Below, in pieces: positions 1 to 7,950 of a stretch of 39,344 nt of DNA (position 1 is its first letter; each line of letters starts with the position of its first letter). A program made the position numbers and the translations under genes. The notes beneath the pieces are model-generated. The model searched no databases, was not told the DNA's origin, and was given only the letters and a program-made list of their open reading frames with translations. The stretch comes from Rhodobacteraceae bacterium PARR1 (GTDB lineage: Bacteria > Pseudomonadota > Alphaproteobacteria > Rhodobacterales > Rhodobacteraceae). The stretch covers positions 1 to 39,344 of the forward strand of contig NKIT01000017.1 in NCBI GenBank assembly GCA_002256185.1. The letters are read 5' to 3'.

Positions 1-20
1 AGAGTTTGCTGACAATGCCC

Positions 21-710
21 TTAAACGACAATCCCCTCCATCACCTGCGGCTCGATCACGTTCACCCCCGGCAACCCAGCCTTCATCACCTCGGCGGTCT
101 GCTCCAGCGCCCCAAAGGTGCGGTAATGGCAGGGGATCACGGTCTTGAAATCAAAATAGCGCTTGGCCGCATAGGTCGCCCGCGCCATGTCCATCGTGTA
201 ATGCCCACCTGCACACAGAATGCCAATGTCGGGTTTGTGGTAATCCCCCATCCAATCCATATCCGCCATGATGTCAGTATCGCCCGAGACATAGACCGTG
301 TGCCCATCGCCTGCGATCATGAACCCGGCCTCGGACCCCACCAGACGCGGGCCATCCTCGCCCGCCCAACTTGAGGAATGGCAGGCGTTGACCATCGTGA
401 CCTTCGCCCCGCCCAGATCGACCGTGCCGCCCTTGTTGAACCCGACCGTGGCGATGCCCTCTTTCGCGGCAAGCCACGCGGTCAGGTCATAGATGCCGAC
501 CAAGGGAATCCCATTGTCGCGGCAAATCTCCACCGCATCGCCGGAATGGTCGCCATGGCCATGGGTCAAAAGCACATGGGTGGCCCCTGCCACAGCCTCT
601 TCCCGCCGATCTGCGGGGAACAGGGGATGACCGAACCACGGGTCGATCAGCAATACCGCCTGCTCCACTTCAATCCGAAAGCCCGAATGTCCCAGCCATG
701 TGATCTTCAT
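21..710 (-). CDS. UPF0173 metal-dependent hydrolase (metallo-beta-lactamase fold)
   Basis: The protein (229 residues) starts MKITWLGHSGF, typical of the UPF0173 branch of the metallo-beta-lactamase superfamily. It carries the metal-binding HxHxDH motif at residues 50-55 (HGHGDH) and later histidines in AGGHYTMD and IPCHYRT that would complete a dinuclear site. The substrate of this family is not established; the protein is expected to be a soluble cytoplasmic hydrolase. I chose the internal ATG at 710 rather than the upstream ATG at 740 because AAAGGGGA lies just before it and the family begins with MKITW. It is divergent from gatCA, with about 140 bp between them. The fold is secure, the function is not. 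Confidence 0.9.
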   Translation of the reverse strand: MKITWLGHSGFRIEVEQAVLLIDPWFGHPLFPADRREEAVAGATHVLLTHGHGDHSGDAVEICRDNGIPLVGIYDLTAWLAAKEGIATVGFNKGGTVDLGGAKVTMVNACHSSSWAGEDGPRLVGSEAGFMIAGDGHTVYVSGDTDIMADMDWMGDYHKPDIGILCAGGHYTMDMARATYAAKRYFDFKTVIPCHYRTFGALEQTAEVMKAGLPGVNVIEPQVMEGIVV

Positions 711-777
711 CTGCAATCCCCTTTGAAACCCGCTGTTCATCCCGTTCTAATGCGCCCCGCGCCAAAGGAAACCGCTG

Positions 778-805
778 CCACACTTGCAGCCCCACACTTG
801 CAGCC
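778..805. repeat. Tandem 14-bp duplication upstream of gatC
   Basis: The 14-nt unit CCACACTTGCAGCC occurs twice head to tail with no mismatch, in the divergent gap between the UPF0173 gene and gatC. It duplicates a TTGCAG element that could act as a weak -35 box for gatC (a TAAACG follows the second copy after 17 nt), but this promoter reading is weak. Confidence 0.7.
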
Positions 806-851
806 AAGTTGAGGCATCGCTAAACGATCCCAAACCCATCAGGAGTTTCCC

Positions 852-1139
852 ATGTCCATCGACATCGAAACCGCCCGCCGCGTGGCGAAACTCGCCCGCA
901 TCCGCGTCGCGCCCGAAGACTTGCCGGAACTGGCAGGGCAGTTGTCCGGCATCCTGACCTTCATGGAACAACTCAATGAGGTGGACGTGACGGGCATTGA
1001 ACCGATGACCTCTGTCACCCCGCAACGGCTGAAGCGCCGCGAAGATGTGGTGACGGATGGCAATATCCAAGCGCAAGTCCTGAAGAACGCGCCCGATGCG
1101 CGGGAAGGCTTCTTTGCCGTGCCGAAGGTGGTGGAATGA
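852..1139 (+). CDS. gatC: Asp-tRNA(Asn)/Glu-tRNA(Gln) amidotransferase subunit C
   Basis: This 95-residue protein matches GatC in length and pattern: the N-terminal [12 protein letters not shown] helix, the central [18 protein letters not shown] segment and the late REDVVTDG. GatC is the small scaffold that holds GatA and GatB together in the GatCAB complex, which converts misacylated Glu-tRNA(Gln) or Asp-tRNA(Asn) to the correct amides. AGGAG lies about 7 nt before the ATG. It overlaps gatA by four bases (ATGA), so the two are translationally coupled. gatB is not in this window. Confidence 0.96.
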   Translation: MSIDIETARRVAKLARIRVAPEDLPELAGQLSGILTFMEQLNEVDVTGIEPMTSVTPQRLKRREDVVTDGNIQAQVLKNAPDAREGFFAVPKVVE

Positions 1140-2617
1140 CACACGCGAACCAACTGACCCTCGCCGCTGCGCGGGATGCGCTGCGCAAGGGCGAACTTTC
1201 CGCCGTCGATCTGACCATGTCCTGCCTGACCGCCATCGACGCAGGTGATGCGCTGGGGGCTTACGTTCACAAGACACCGGACATCGCACTGGATCAGGCC
1301 CGCGCAGCGGATGCGCGGATCAAGGCAGGCGATGCGCCGGACCTCTGCGGGATTCCGCTTGGCATCAAGGATGTGTTCTGCACCAAGGGCGTGCCGTCAC
1401 AGGCGGCCTCGAACATCCTTGCCGGGTTCAAGCCCGAATATGAGTCAACCGTCACCAGCAAACTGTTCACCGCAGGCGCGGTGATGCTGGGCAAGCTGAA
1501 CATGGACGAATTCGCCATGGGCAGTTCCAACGAATCCTCTTGCTACGGCAAGGCGGTCAACCCGTGGAAAGTTGACGAACGACACCTTACACCGGGTGGG
1601 TCATCAGGTGGCTCTGCCGCCGCCGTGGCCGCTGACCTGTGCATCGCCGCCACTGGCACCGATACCGGCGGGTCGATCCGCCAACCCGCCGCCTTTACCG
1701 GCATCGTGGGCATCAAGCCGACCTATGGCCGCATCAGCCGCTGGGGCATCATCGCCTATGCCTCGTCCTTGGACCAAGCCGGGCCGATGACCAAATCCGT
1801 CCGCGATGCGGCCATCATGCTGGGCGCAATGGCAGGCCACGACCCCAAGGATTCGACCAGCGCCGATATCGCGGTCCCGGATTTTGAAGCCGCGCTGACC
1901 GGCGACATCCGGGGCAAGAAGATCGGCCTGCCGCGCGAATACCGGCTGGACGGGCTTTCCGCCGAAGTCACAGCACTCTGGGACAAAGGCGCTGACATGC
2001 TGCGCGCGGCGGGGGCTGAGATCGTCGATATCTCTCTGCCGCACACCAAATACGCCCTGCCCGCCTATTACGTCATCGCGCCGGCTGAGGCCTCGTCGAA
2101 CCTCGCCCGCTATGATGGCGTCCGCTACGGCCACCGCGCCAAACTGTCCGCAGGCGACGGCATCACGGAGATGTATGAGGCCACCCGCGCCGAAGGCTTC
2201 GGCAAGGAAGTCCAGCGCCGCATCATGATCGGCACCTATGTGCTGTCGGCAGGCTTTTATGACGCCTACTACAACCGCGCCCGCAAAGTTCGTGCCCTGA
2301 TCAAGCGCGACTTTGAAAACGCCTTCGCCGCCGGTGTCGATGCCATCCTCGCCCCCGCCACGCCGACCCCGGCTTTCGGTCTGGGCGAGATGGGGACGAC
2401 CGATCCGGTTGAGATGTATCTGAACGACGTCTTTACCGTGACGCTGAACCTTGCGGGTCTGCCCGGTGTGGCGGTTCCGGTGGGACTGTCAGGCTCGGGC
2501 CTGCCCTTGGGCCTGCAACTGATCGGACAACCGTGGCAAGAGGCGGCGCTGCTCAATCACGCCTACGTGCTGGAACAGGCCGCAGGCTTTGTTTCCAAGC
2601 CCGAAAAATGGTGGTAA
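1136..2617 (+). CDS. gatA: Asp-tRNA(Asn)/Glu-tRNA(Gln) amidotransferase subunit A
   Basis: GatA is the glutaminase subunit of GatCAB and supplies ammonia from glutamine for transamidation of mischarged tRNA. The 493-residue protein shows the amidase-signature catalytic triad: Lys78 in GIPLGIKDV, the cis-Ser around 156 in TPGGSSGGS and the nucleophile Ser180 in [12 protein letters not shown]. Length is normal for the family. It starts in the ATGA overlap with gatC. There is no gatB directly downstream; a lipoprotein gene follows after about 100 bp, so gatB must be elsewhere. Confidence 0.97.
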   Translation: MTHANQLTLAAARDALRKGELSAVDLTMSCLTAIDAGDALGAYVHKTPDIALDQARAADARIKAGDAPDLCGIPLGIKDVFCTKGVPSQAASNILAGFKPEYESTVTSKLFTAGAVMLGKLNMDEFAMGSSNESSCYGKAVNPWKVDERHLTPGGSSGGSAAAVAADLCIAATGTDTGGSIRQPAAFTGIVGIKPTYGRISRWGIIAYASSLDQAGPMTKSVRDAAIMLGAMAGHDPKDSTSADIAVPDFEAALTGDIRGKKIGLPREYRLDGLSAEVTALWDKGADMLRAAGAEIVDISLPHTKYALPAYYVIAPAEASSNLARYDGVRYGHRAKLSAGDGITEMYEATRAEGFGKEVQRRIMIGTYVLSAGFYDAYYNRARKVRALIKRDFENAFAAGVDAILAPATPTPAFGLGEMGTTDPVEMYLNDVFTVTLNLAGLPGVAVPVGLSGSGLPLGLQLIGQPWQEAALLNHAYVLEQAAGFVSKPEKWW

Positions 2618-2631
2618 GGCGCGCAATCGCC

Positions 2632-2661
2632 TGCCACAGATAGACGTGCCACAGATCGACG
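2632..2661. repeat. Tandem 15-bp duplication downstream of gatA
   Basis: Two adjacent copies of TGCCACAGATAGACG differ at one base (A to C at position 11 of the unit). They lie 15 nt after the gatA stop. No function is evident. Confidence 0.65.
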
Positions 2662-2716
2662 TACCACCGTGGCGTAAGGCAAAGCCGAAGTCAGCCAAAG
2701 CGAAAGTCCAGAACCG

Positions 2717-3535
2717 ATGCGGATGCGTGCCTCTTTCCTGACCCTTGCCGCCGTGACCCTTGTGGCCTGTGGGCCGTCCGTGCCTGACAGCGGCGCAGGC
2801 GTAGGCTTTCAGGATTACGACAGCTACCTGCGCGAACAGGAAGCCGCCGCCGCCCGCGCATCAACACTCGTGGACCCGGTCACGGGCTTGCCCCTGAACA
2901 CGCCTGCCGCCCCGGCGGGTACTGGCTTTTCCACTGACATCGCCTCTGCCGCGATTGACCGGGCTGCCGGCACTTTGCCTGTGGGAACTGCCCCGATTGG
3001 CACAGTGAACCCGGTTGCCACCGCGCCTTCGGCCGTGCCGGTCTATGATCCGAACGCACCGCTGGACCCGAACCGCCCGCGCGGCAATGAACCGACCACC
3101 ATCGCTGGCACAACCAGTGAGATGACGGGCATCGCAGGCAGCGCCGTCGCAGGGGGCGGCATCTCGGACGAACAGGATTTCAACGCCGTCTCGGCGCGGG
3201 AAACCATCGAATCCGACAAGGAGCGGATCGCCCGCAACCGCGCGAATTACACCGTGATCCAACCGACCGCCGTGCCGGAACGCGCCGCCAACACCGGACC
3301 GAACCTTGTGGAATATGCGCTGTCCACGACGCATACCCCCGGCACGCAAATGTATTCCCGCTCCTCCATCCGCCTGACCGACCCCAACGTGGCTTGCGCG
3401 CGCTACACCTCGTCCGATTTCGCGCAACAAGCGTTCCTTGAGGCGGGCGGCCCGCAGCGCGACCGCAAGGGGCTGGACCCGGATGGCGACGGTTTCGCCT
3501 GCGCTTGGGATCCTCGGCCCTTCAGGCTGCAGTGA
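2717..3535 (+). CDS. Lipoprotein with C-terminal Excalibur-like calcium-binding motif
   Basis: The N-terminus is a short lipoprotein signal with lipobox LVAC, Cys18 being the predicted lipidated residue. Residues about 40-180 are Ala/Pro/Thr-rich and look like a disordered spacer. The last 50 residues hold a conserved small domain with ACARYTSSDFAQQAF and the acidic loop DPDGDGFAC, which resembles the Excalibur (DxDxDGxxCE) calcium-binding motif. The protein is therefore probably an envelope lipoprotein whose distal domain binds calcium; no enzyme activity can be inferred. No strong ribosome site is visible, and the ATG at 2723 is an alternative start. The amidase gene follows immediately, which suggests a cell-wall context. 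Confidence 0.75.
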   Translation: MRMRASFLTLAAVTLVACGPSVPDSGAGVGFQDYDSYLREQEAAAARASTLVDPVTGLPLNTPAAPAGTGFSTDIASAAIDRAAGTLPVGTAPIGTVNPVATAPSAVPVYDPNAPLDPNRPRGNEPTTIAGTTSEMTGIAGSAVAGGGISDEQDFNAVSARETIESDKERIARNRANYTVIQPTAVPERAANTGPNLVEYALSTTHTPGTQMYSRSSIRLTDPNVACARYTSSDFAQQAFLEAGGPQRDRKGLDPDGDGFACAWDPRPFRLQ

Positions 3536-3545
3536 CTTTGCCCAA

Positions 3546-4208
3546 GTGACCTTTCCCTCGCCCAATCACGGTGAACGCCGCGGCGGGGCGGTGCCGGAAC
3601 TGGTGGTGATCCATTACACCGCCATGGCCAGTTGCGCCGAATCGCGCGCGCGCCTGTGTGATCCGGTGGCCGAAGTGTCGGCGCATTGGCTGATCGACCT
3701 TGATGGCACGACCGATCAGCTTGTCGATGAATCCCGCCGCGCGTGGCACGCAGGTGCAGGCGCTTGGGGGGCGGTGACGGATGTCAATTCGCACTCTATC
3801 GGGATTGAGCTGCAAAACAGCGGCAACGCCCCCTTTCCCGCCGCGCAGATGGCCGCGCTGGAAACGCTGCTCACCGCCATCCTGACGCGCTGGCATATCC
3901 CACCCCAAGGCGTCATCGCCCATTCCGACATGGCCCCGGCCCGCAAATCCGACCCCGGCCCGCGCTTTGACTGGCGTCGTATGGCGCGACAGGGCCTGTC
4001 GGTCTGGCCAGAACCTGCAAAGGCAGACCCGGCGGGCTTCATCTCAGCCCTGCGCGCCTTTGGCTACCCTGACGCGCCGCCCGACATCCTGCTCCATGCC
4101 TTTCGCCTGCGCTTTGCCCCTTGGGCGCGCGGCCCCCTTGGCCCCGGCGATGCTGGCGCGGCCTGTGACCTTGCCCGCCGCTTCCCTGCGCGACCGCTTT
4201 GCCGTTGA
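3546..4208 (+). CDS. N-acetylmuramoyl-L-alanine amidase, AmpD family
   Basis: This is a zinc amidase that cuts the bond between N-acetylmuramic acid and L-alanine in peptidoglycan or anhydro-muropeptides. From the GTG at 3546 it has 220 residues. Zinc ligands expected from AmpD are present: His23 in VVIHYTA, His126 in IAHSDMAP and Asp136 in KSDPG, with the 10-residue His-Asp spacing of AmpD. No signal peptide is seen, so a cytoplasmic recycling role is likely. The frame is open further upstream inside the lipoprotein gene, but the protein similarity begins at TFPSPNHGERRG; GTG 3546 is the nearest usable start and lies 10 nt after the lipoprotein stop. Start confidence is moderate. Confidence 0.88.
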   Translation: MTFPSPNHGERRGGAVPELVVIHYTAMASCAESRARLCDPVAEVSAHWLIDLDGTTDQLVDESRRAWHAGAGAWGAVTDVNSHSIGIELQNSGNAPFPAAQMAALETLLTAILTRWHIPPQGVIAHSDMAPARKSDPGPRFDWRRMARQGLSVWPEPAKADPAGFISALRAFGYPDAPPDILLHAFRLRFAPWARGPLGPGDAGAACDLARRFPARPLCR

Positions 4209-4233
4209 CGCCCCCGCCCCCGGCGCGTAAGCC
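4205..4233 (+). promoter_or_regulatory. Putative promoter of rnpB
   Basis: TTGACG (4205-4210) is followed by 17 nt and a poor -10 candidate TAAGCC (4228-4233). The predicted start falls at about 4240, which coincides with the 5' end of the rnpB P1 helix. The -35 overlaps the amidase stop codon. The -10 match is weak, so the positional fit is the main support. Confidence 0.45.
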
Positions 4234-4240
4234 GCATCTC

Positions 4241-4690
4241 GCGCGGATGGCTGGATGACCGCGGGCCGGGCAACCGATCCGAGGAAAGTCCGGACTCCAT
4301 GAAGTAAGGGTGCCGGGTAACGCCCGGCGGGGGAAACCCCAGGGAAAGCGCCACAGAGAAGAGTCTGCCTTGATGACGCAAAGAAGGTTCGCCTTCGGCG
4401 CGGGCAAGGCGATGGTGAAAAGGTGGGGTAAGAGCCCACCGCGGACCTGGCAACAGGGACGGCACGGCAAGCCCCACCCGGAGCAATGCCGAATAGGGGC
4501 CTCGCGCGGAAAGGTCCGGGGAACAGTCGCAAGACTGCCGGAGACCTCCGTAGGGACACTTCAGCCCGAGATGGCCCGGGTTGGCAGCTTGACCGGCGCG
4601 GTAACGCGTCTGGCAGAGGAATGGTCATCCAAGAGGCGGGTTCGCAAGAATTTGGCTCTGGACAGAATCCGGCTTATAGGCCATCCGCGC
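4241..4690 (+). ncRNA. rnpB: RNase P RNA component (class A)
   Basis: This is the catalytic RNA of RNase P, which matures the 5' ends of tRNAs. The conserved 5' core GAGGAAAGTCCGGACTCC is at 4281 and the matching 3' core ACAGAATCCGGCTTAT ends near 4676. The termini pair as helix P1: GCGCGGATGGC at 4241 is complementary to GCCATCCGCGC ending at 4690. The length of about 450 nt and the repeated GGAAAGGTCCGGGG-type internal element fit an alphaproteobacterial type A RNA. It sits between the amidase and rpmG; a GC-hairpin repeat follows directly and may end transcription. Confidence 0.95.
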
Positions 4691-4701
4691 ATCTGCCCCT
4701 T

Positions 4702-4769
4702 CCCCGTTGCCTAAATATCCCGGGGGATGAGCCCGGCTTGCCGGGCGATGGGGGCTGGCCCCCGCTGCC
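4702..4769 (+). repeat. Interspersed intergenic hairpin repeat, copy 1
   Basis: The copy has the core CCCCGTTGC-(2 nt)-AAATATCC-CGGGGG at 4702-4726, followed by two GC hairpins: GCCCGG/CCGGGC (4731-4746) and GGGGG/CCCCC (4750-4763). Six further copies occur in the window near 8817, 11194, 24593, 29511, 36481 and 36537. It is non-coding and lies just after rnpB. Confidence 0.8.
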
Positions 4770-4863
4770 TTGCGAAGACAAGCGGCGGAACCGCCGCGCA
4801 GGCGCCCTGAAAAACTTGCGCCGCAAGGCGCGCAATTTGGTTTATGGAACCGCGGTTTCGCTG

Positions 4864-4891
4864 TTGACTCTGCCCGTGCCCACAGTAAAAG
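4864..4891 (+). promoter_or_regulatory. Putative sigma-70 promoter of rpmG
   Basis: TTGACT (4864-4869, 5 of 6 to consensus) is followed by a 16-nt spacer and TAAAAG (4886-4891, 4 of 6). It is about 60 nt upstream of the rpmG start and is the best promoter in the rnpB-rpmG gap. Confidence 0.55.
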
Positions 4892-4949
4892 GCAGGCTCA
4901 AAGAATTTCGCAGGGGTGCGGTTGTTCCCCTGATTCAGGAGATACGACT

Positions 4950-5117
4950 ATGGCGAAGCCGGCGACGATCAAGATCCGTCTGAACTCGACGGCGGGCACC
5001 GGGCACTTCTATGTGACCAAGAAGAATGCCCGCACCATGACCGAAAAGATGTCGGTCAAGAAGTACGACCCCGTCAAGCGGGAGCATGTCGAATACAAGG
5101 AAGGCAAGATCAAGTAA
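4950..5117 (+). CDS. rpmG: 50S ribosomal protein L33
   Basis: This 55-residue basic protein is L33, part of the large ribosomal subunit near the tRNA exit site. It begins [20 protein letters not shown] and contains [11 protein letters not shown] and KKYDP, all standard for L33. It lacks the cysteines of zinc-binding L33 paralogues, so it is the Cys-free form. The ATG at 4950 has CAGGAGA 7 nt upstream. It stands alone with its own promoter and a strong terminator. Confidence 0.97.
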   Translation: MAKPATIKIRLNSTAGTGHFYVTKKNARTMTEKMSVKKYDPVKREHVEYKEGKIK

Positions 5118-5153
5118 GGCAACTGCCTTCGATCTTGGCTGCAAGACCGCTTT

Positions 5154-5183
5154 GGCCGCCTTCGGGCGGCCTTTTGCTTTTCC
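5154..5183 (+). terminator. Rho-independent terminator of rpmG
   Basis: A perfect 7-bp stem GGCCGCC/GGCGGCC closed by a TTCG tetraloop (5154-5171) is followed by TTTTGCTTTT. It begins 37 nt after the rpmG stop. Confidence 0.85.
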
Positions 5184-5272
5184 TGCTCTTGCAAAAGACG
5201 CCCTGCGCCAAAGCAAAAGGGACGGTCCCTGCGGACCGCCCCTTGCGCATCTTGTCAACTATTCAGCCCGGC

Positions 5273-5995
5273 TTATTCGCGGTTGCCGAGGAACTGCAGC
5301 AAGAACATGAACATGTTGATGAAGTCGAGGTACAGGCGCAGCGCACCCATGATCGCCGACTTGCCCAGCCATTCGCTGTCGCCCATCTGGGCGTGCTGGA
5401 CATATTCATTCTTGATCGACTGGGTGTCGAATGCGGTCAGACCTGCGAAGATCAGCACCCCGACGACCGAGATCGCGAATTGCAGCGCCGACGAGGCAAG
5501 GAAGATGTTCACGATCGACGCCACGACCACGCCGATCAGGCCCATCATCAGGAAGGTGCCAAAGCCCGACAGGTCACGCTTGGTGGTGTAGCCGTACAGC
5601 GACAGGCCCGCGAAGGCGATGGCCGTGACAAGGAAGGTCTGGGCAATCGAGGTGCCAGTGTAGATGGCGAAGATCGACGCCAGCGACAGGCCCATCAGCG
5701 ACGCATAGGCGTAGAAGAACAGTTGCGCTGCTGCGGCCGAGATGCGGTTGATGATCGCGCCAAAGGCAAACACCATCACCAGCGGTGCAAAGATCACCAC
5801 CCATTTCAGCGCGGTGCCATAGATCGCCGCCATCATCGCGTCATTGGTGCCCACCGCCCAGGCCACGCCGCCGGTCAGCAGCATGCCCACCGACATGGTG
5901 GCATACACCTTGTTCATATGGGCCTTCAGGCCCTCGTCGATCAGGGCAGAGCGGGTGCCTGCACCTGCCGCGCGCATCGTCTGAAAATCAGCCAT
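5273..5995 (-). CDS. Bax inhibitor-1 / YccA family integral membrane protein
   Basis: The 240-residue protein has about seven hydrophobic segments (for example VYATMSVGMLLTGGVAWAV, then WVVIFAPLVMVFAFGAI) and the family pattern SLASIFAIYTGTSIAQTFLVTA and GLTAFDTQSIK near the C-terminus. In bacteria the family includes YbhL and YccA, inner-membrane proteins linked to calcium leak and to control of FtsH proteolysis. The exact role here is unknown. GGAGG lies 9 nt before the ATG and a good promoter is further upstream. It converges with rpmG. Confidence 0.92.
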   Translation of the reverse strand: MADFQTMRAAGAGTRSALIDEGLKAHMNKVYATMSVGMLLTGGVAWAVGTNDAMMAAIYGTALKWVVIFAPLVMVFAFGAIINRISAAAAQLFFYAYASLMGLSLASIFAIYTGTSIAQTFLVTAIAFAGLSLYGYTTKRDLSGFGTFLMMGLIGVVVASIVNIFLASSALQFAISVVGVLIFAGLTAFDTQSIKNEYVQHAQMGDSEWLGKSAIMGALRLYLDFINMFMFLLQFLGNRE

Positions 5996-6029
5996 CTGTC
6001 ACAGCCTCCGAGAATGGTGTCGACTGCGG

Positions 6030-6059
6030 ATTACACGCCCGCAAGCCTTGTGGCGTCAA
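6030..6059 (-). promoter_or_regulatory. Promoter of the Bax-inhibitor-1 family gene
   Basis: On the minus strand TTGACG (6059-6054, 5 of 6) is followed by an 18-nt spacer and TGTAAT (6035-6030, 5 of 6). The start codon is 35 nt downstream of the -10. Confidence 0.6.
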
Positions 6060-6140
6060 TATCAGTATCCTGCGCCGCGCTTTCAAGAACCACCGCAGCG
6101 GAAAAGCGACAGGGAAAATGCAGATTTTCGCCCATTTCCG

Positions 6141-6155
6141 CCTGCAAAACGCAGG
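6141..6155 (-). terminator. Small hairpin after the MDR gene
   Basis: CCTGC/GCAGG forms a 5-bp stem with a 5-nt loop, directly adjoining the stop codon of the oxidoreductase gene. It is short and has no strong T-run; it may be only a weak terminator. Confidence 0.35.
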
Positions 6156-7121
6156 TCATGCCTGACAGTCGATCACCACCTTGCCGACAGCCGCACGGTC
6201 GCGCAGCAGCGCCAGACCTTCGGGGGCCTGTGCCAGCGGCAGAACGTGGCTGACATGCAGCCCAAGGCGGCGGTCCGCATGCCATGACATCAACTCTGCC
6301 AGACTGTCGCGCAGCAGCGCCGGGGCGAAGTTGCGGTAGCCGCCCCACCAGAAACCCATCACGCTGACATTCTTCACCAACAGGATATTGGCAGGCACCT
6401 GCGGCACCGTGCCCGAGGCGAACCCGATGGACAGCATACGCCCCTCAGGCCGCATCGCGCGCAGCGTGGTGTCAAACTCGGCGCCCCCCACCGGATCATA
6501 GCACACATCCACCCCGCCCAAGCCGCGCAGGCGGTCCTTGAGGTCGGGCGCTTCGCTGTCAATCACCACATCCGCGCCCGCGGCCTGTGCCACAGCCAGC
6601 TTTTCCGCCCCCCGCGCGCTGGCGATCACCCGTGCGCCCAGACGTTTTCCGATCTCGACCGCCGTCAGCCCGACGCCACCCGCAGCGCCAAGGACGAACA
6701 GCGTCTCGCCCGGTTGCAGCCGCGCCTTGTGGGTCAACGCCAGATGGCTGGTGCCATAGGCGATCAGAAAACCCGCCGCCTCGACCATCGACATGCTGTC
6801 GGGGATCGGGACAAGGTGATCGGCCTGAAAACATCCGGACTCCGCAAGGCCCCCATGCCCGCCATAGACCGCAACCCGCGTGCCAATGGCGGGGCTGGTG
6901 ACGCCCGAACCCAACGCCTCGACCACGCCCGCGCATTCAAGACCGGGGACAAAGGGCAAGGCCGGACGATCCTGATAGCGCCCTTCGGCCATCAGAAGAT
7001 CGGCGAAATTCAACCCACAGGCGTGTACGCACAAGCGCACTTCGCCTGCTTTCGGCATGGCAGGGGATTGGTCCGACAGAACGGGCGGCTGTCCCAATTT
7101 GGTGAGTTGCCATGCACGCAT
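6156..7121 (-). CDS. NADPH:quinone oxidoreductase family protein (zinc-free MDR)
   Basis: This 321-residue protein belongs to the medium-chain dehydrogenase/reductase superfamily, quinone oxidoreductase branch. It has the GroES-like N-terminal half (CGLNFADLLMAEGRYQ, PGLECAGVV) and the Rossmann nucleotide motif LGAAGGVGLTAVEIGK. The catalytic-zinc ligands of alcohol dehydrogenases are missing, as expected for this branch. It probably reduces quinones or enones with NADPH in the cytoplasm; the physiological substrate cannot be read from the sequence. AGGGAG precedes the ATG. A perfect palindrome about 108 nt upstream, shared with the divergent XRE regulator, may control it. Confidence 0.9.
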   Translation of the reverse strand: MRAWQLTKLGQPPVLSDQSPAMPKAGEVRLCVHACGLNFADLLMAEGRYQDRPALPFVPGLECAGVVEALGSGVTSPAIGTRVAVYGGHGGLAESGCFQADHLVPIPDSMSMVEAAGFLIAYGTSHLALTHKARLQPGETLFVLGAAGGVGLTAVEIGKRLGARVIASARGAEKLAVAQAAGADVVIDSEAPDLKDRLRGLGGVDVCYDPVGGAEFDTTLRAMRPEGRMLSIGFASGTVPQVPANILLVKNVSVMGFWWGGYRNFAPALLRDSLAELMSWHADRRLGLHVSHVLPLAQAPEGLALLRDRAAVGKVVIDCQA

Positions 7122-7469
7122 CGAAAAACTCCCTGAGTTTTAACCCATAAATCTGTTTTTGCGCCAACTGGGCCGTCGCATTCCGCAGGCCGCAGCGCCC
7201 AAGAAGCGAAGCCTGTCGCAACGTGCAATGCAAAATGCATCGCATTTTGCAAATAACCCTATGGGCGAAGTCTGCCCCGGCCTCGCGCGCCTTGGGTGAT
7301 TACCCTCTAACAGATGCACCTGCCCGCCAACCTGTATCAAGAGACATATCCGAAAAGACAGGTTTTGGCGGCGCTGAAGAGAATTATTCAGAATCCTTGC
7401 CTCCGCGCAACTTTGGCGGAAAACTTGCTTAAGAGAAGGCAACGATCCACCCGTGAAAGGCCTCACAGT
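7122..7469. other. Divergent intergenic region between MDR and XRE genes
   Basis: This 348-bp gap holds no convincing gene. It contains the palindrome at 7229-7251, the short symmetric GAATTATTC near 7380, and two TTGGCGG boxes near 7365 and 7414. It is noticeably more AT-rich than the neighbours in its distal part, as expected for a bidirectional promoter region. No clear -35/-10 pair for the XRE gene could be chosen. Confidence 0.6.
7229..7251. promoter_or_regulatory. Perfect palindromic operator candidate
   Basis: The arms TGCAAAATGC and GCATTTTGCA are exact reverse complements separated by ATC. Such a 10-bp perfect dyad in a divergent gap is a likely binding site for a dimeric regulator. 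The alternating TGC/GCA pattern is reminiscent of PhaR-type operators, but that identification is weak. The neighbouring XRE regulator is an alternative binder. Confidence 0.6.
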
Positions 7470-7832
7470 ATGAAACATCCCGTCGATGCCCATGTCGGCA
7501 AGCGTATCCGTCACCGTCGCTGGATGGTGGGCATGACGCAACAACAACTCGCCGACAAGGTGGGGATCAAGTTCCAGCAAATCCAGAAGTATGAAACCGG
7601 GATGAACCGCGTCTCGGCCTCGCGGCTTTGGGATATTGCCGATGCGCTGGGTGTGAGCATATCGTTCTTTTTTGAGGGCCTGGACGATGCCCGCGAAAGC
7701 GCGCGCTCTGCCGAAGCCGACATGATGGCCGACAAGGAAGCACTGGAACTGGTGCGGTCCTATTACGCGATCCCCGAAGCACAGCGCCGCCGCCTGTTCG
7801 ATCTGGCCCGCGTCCTGTCCGACGCCGCCTGA
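7470..7832 (+). CDS. XRE-family helix-turn-helix transcriptional regulator
   Basis: This 120-residue protein has a Cro/CI-type HTH at about residues 10-65, including MTQQQLADKVGIKFQQIQKYETG and SRLWDIADALGVSISFFF. The C-terminal 50 residues are helical and acidic and may form a dimerisation or sensing segment. This architecture is abundant in Rhodobacterales; the target genes are unknown. I chose the ATG at 7470 because the family begins with the HPVDxHVGKRIRHRR motif; an upstream in-frame ATG at 7314 would add a segment with no similarity. A GC hairpin follows the gene. It is divergent from the MDR gene and may act on the shared intergenic palindrome. Confidence 0.92.
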   Translation: MKHPVDAHVGKRIRHRRWMVGMTQQQLADKVGIKFQQIQKYETGMNRVSASRLWDIADALGVSISFFFEGLDDARESARSAEADMMADKEALELVRSYYAIPEAQRRRLFDLARVLSDAA

Positions 7833-7883
7833 TTCTTGGCGCCTGATTGTTGGCGCCCGACTGATCGCGCCTGATCCTTGGCA
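7825..7883. repeat. Degenerate tandem repeat across the XRE stop codon
   Basis: Three related units of the form CGCCTGATNNTTGG occur at 7827-7840, 7841-7854 and 7870-7883. The first includes the TGA stop of the XRE gene, so the gene end seems to have been duplicated. Confidence 0.5.
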
Positions 7884-7897
7884 ACTGCCGCTTGACC

Positions 7898-7930
7898 GAT
7901 GCCCCCGGAGCCTTTAGCGCCGGGGGCATC
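7898..7930 (+). terminator. Strong hairpin between the XRE gene and hisN
   Basis: GATGCCCCCGG (7898-7908) pairs perfectly with CCGGGGGCATC (7920-7930), an 11-bp stem with an 11-nt loop. Only a short T-rich stretch follows, and the hisN ribosome site begins about 8 nt later, so it may be a terminator or may affect hisN expression. Confidence 0.65.
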
Positions 7931-7950
7931 GTCATTTCAGGATGTCCCCG

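Noticed and set aside
4044-4628. Minus-strand frames opposite the amidase end and rnpB
   Set aside because: They span an RNA gene and a coding gene in antisense and are Arg/Pro/Gly-rich shadows.
4310-4983. Plus-strand frames inside the RNase P RNA gene
   Set aside because: The conserved rnpB cores and the P1 pairing explain this sequence; the frames have no ribosome site and no similarity.
5135-6253. 372-codon plus-strand frame opposite the Bax-inhibitor-1 gene
   Set aside because: The minus-strand membrane protein is clear and has its own promoter and ribosome site; the plus product is low-complexity.
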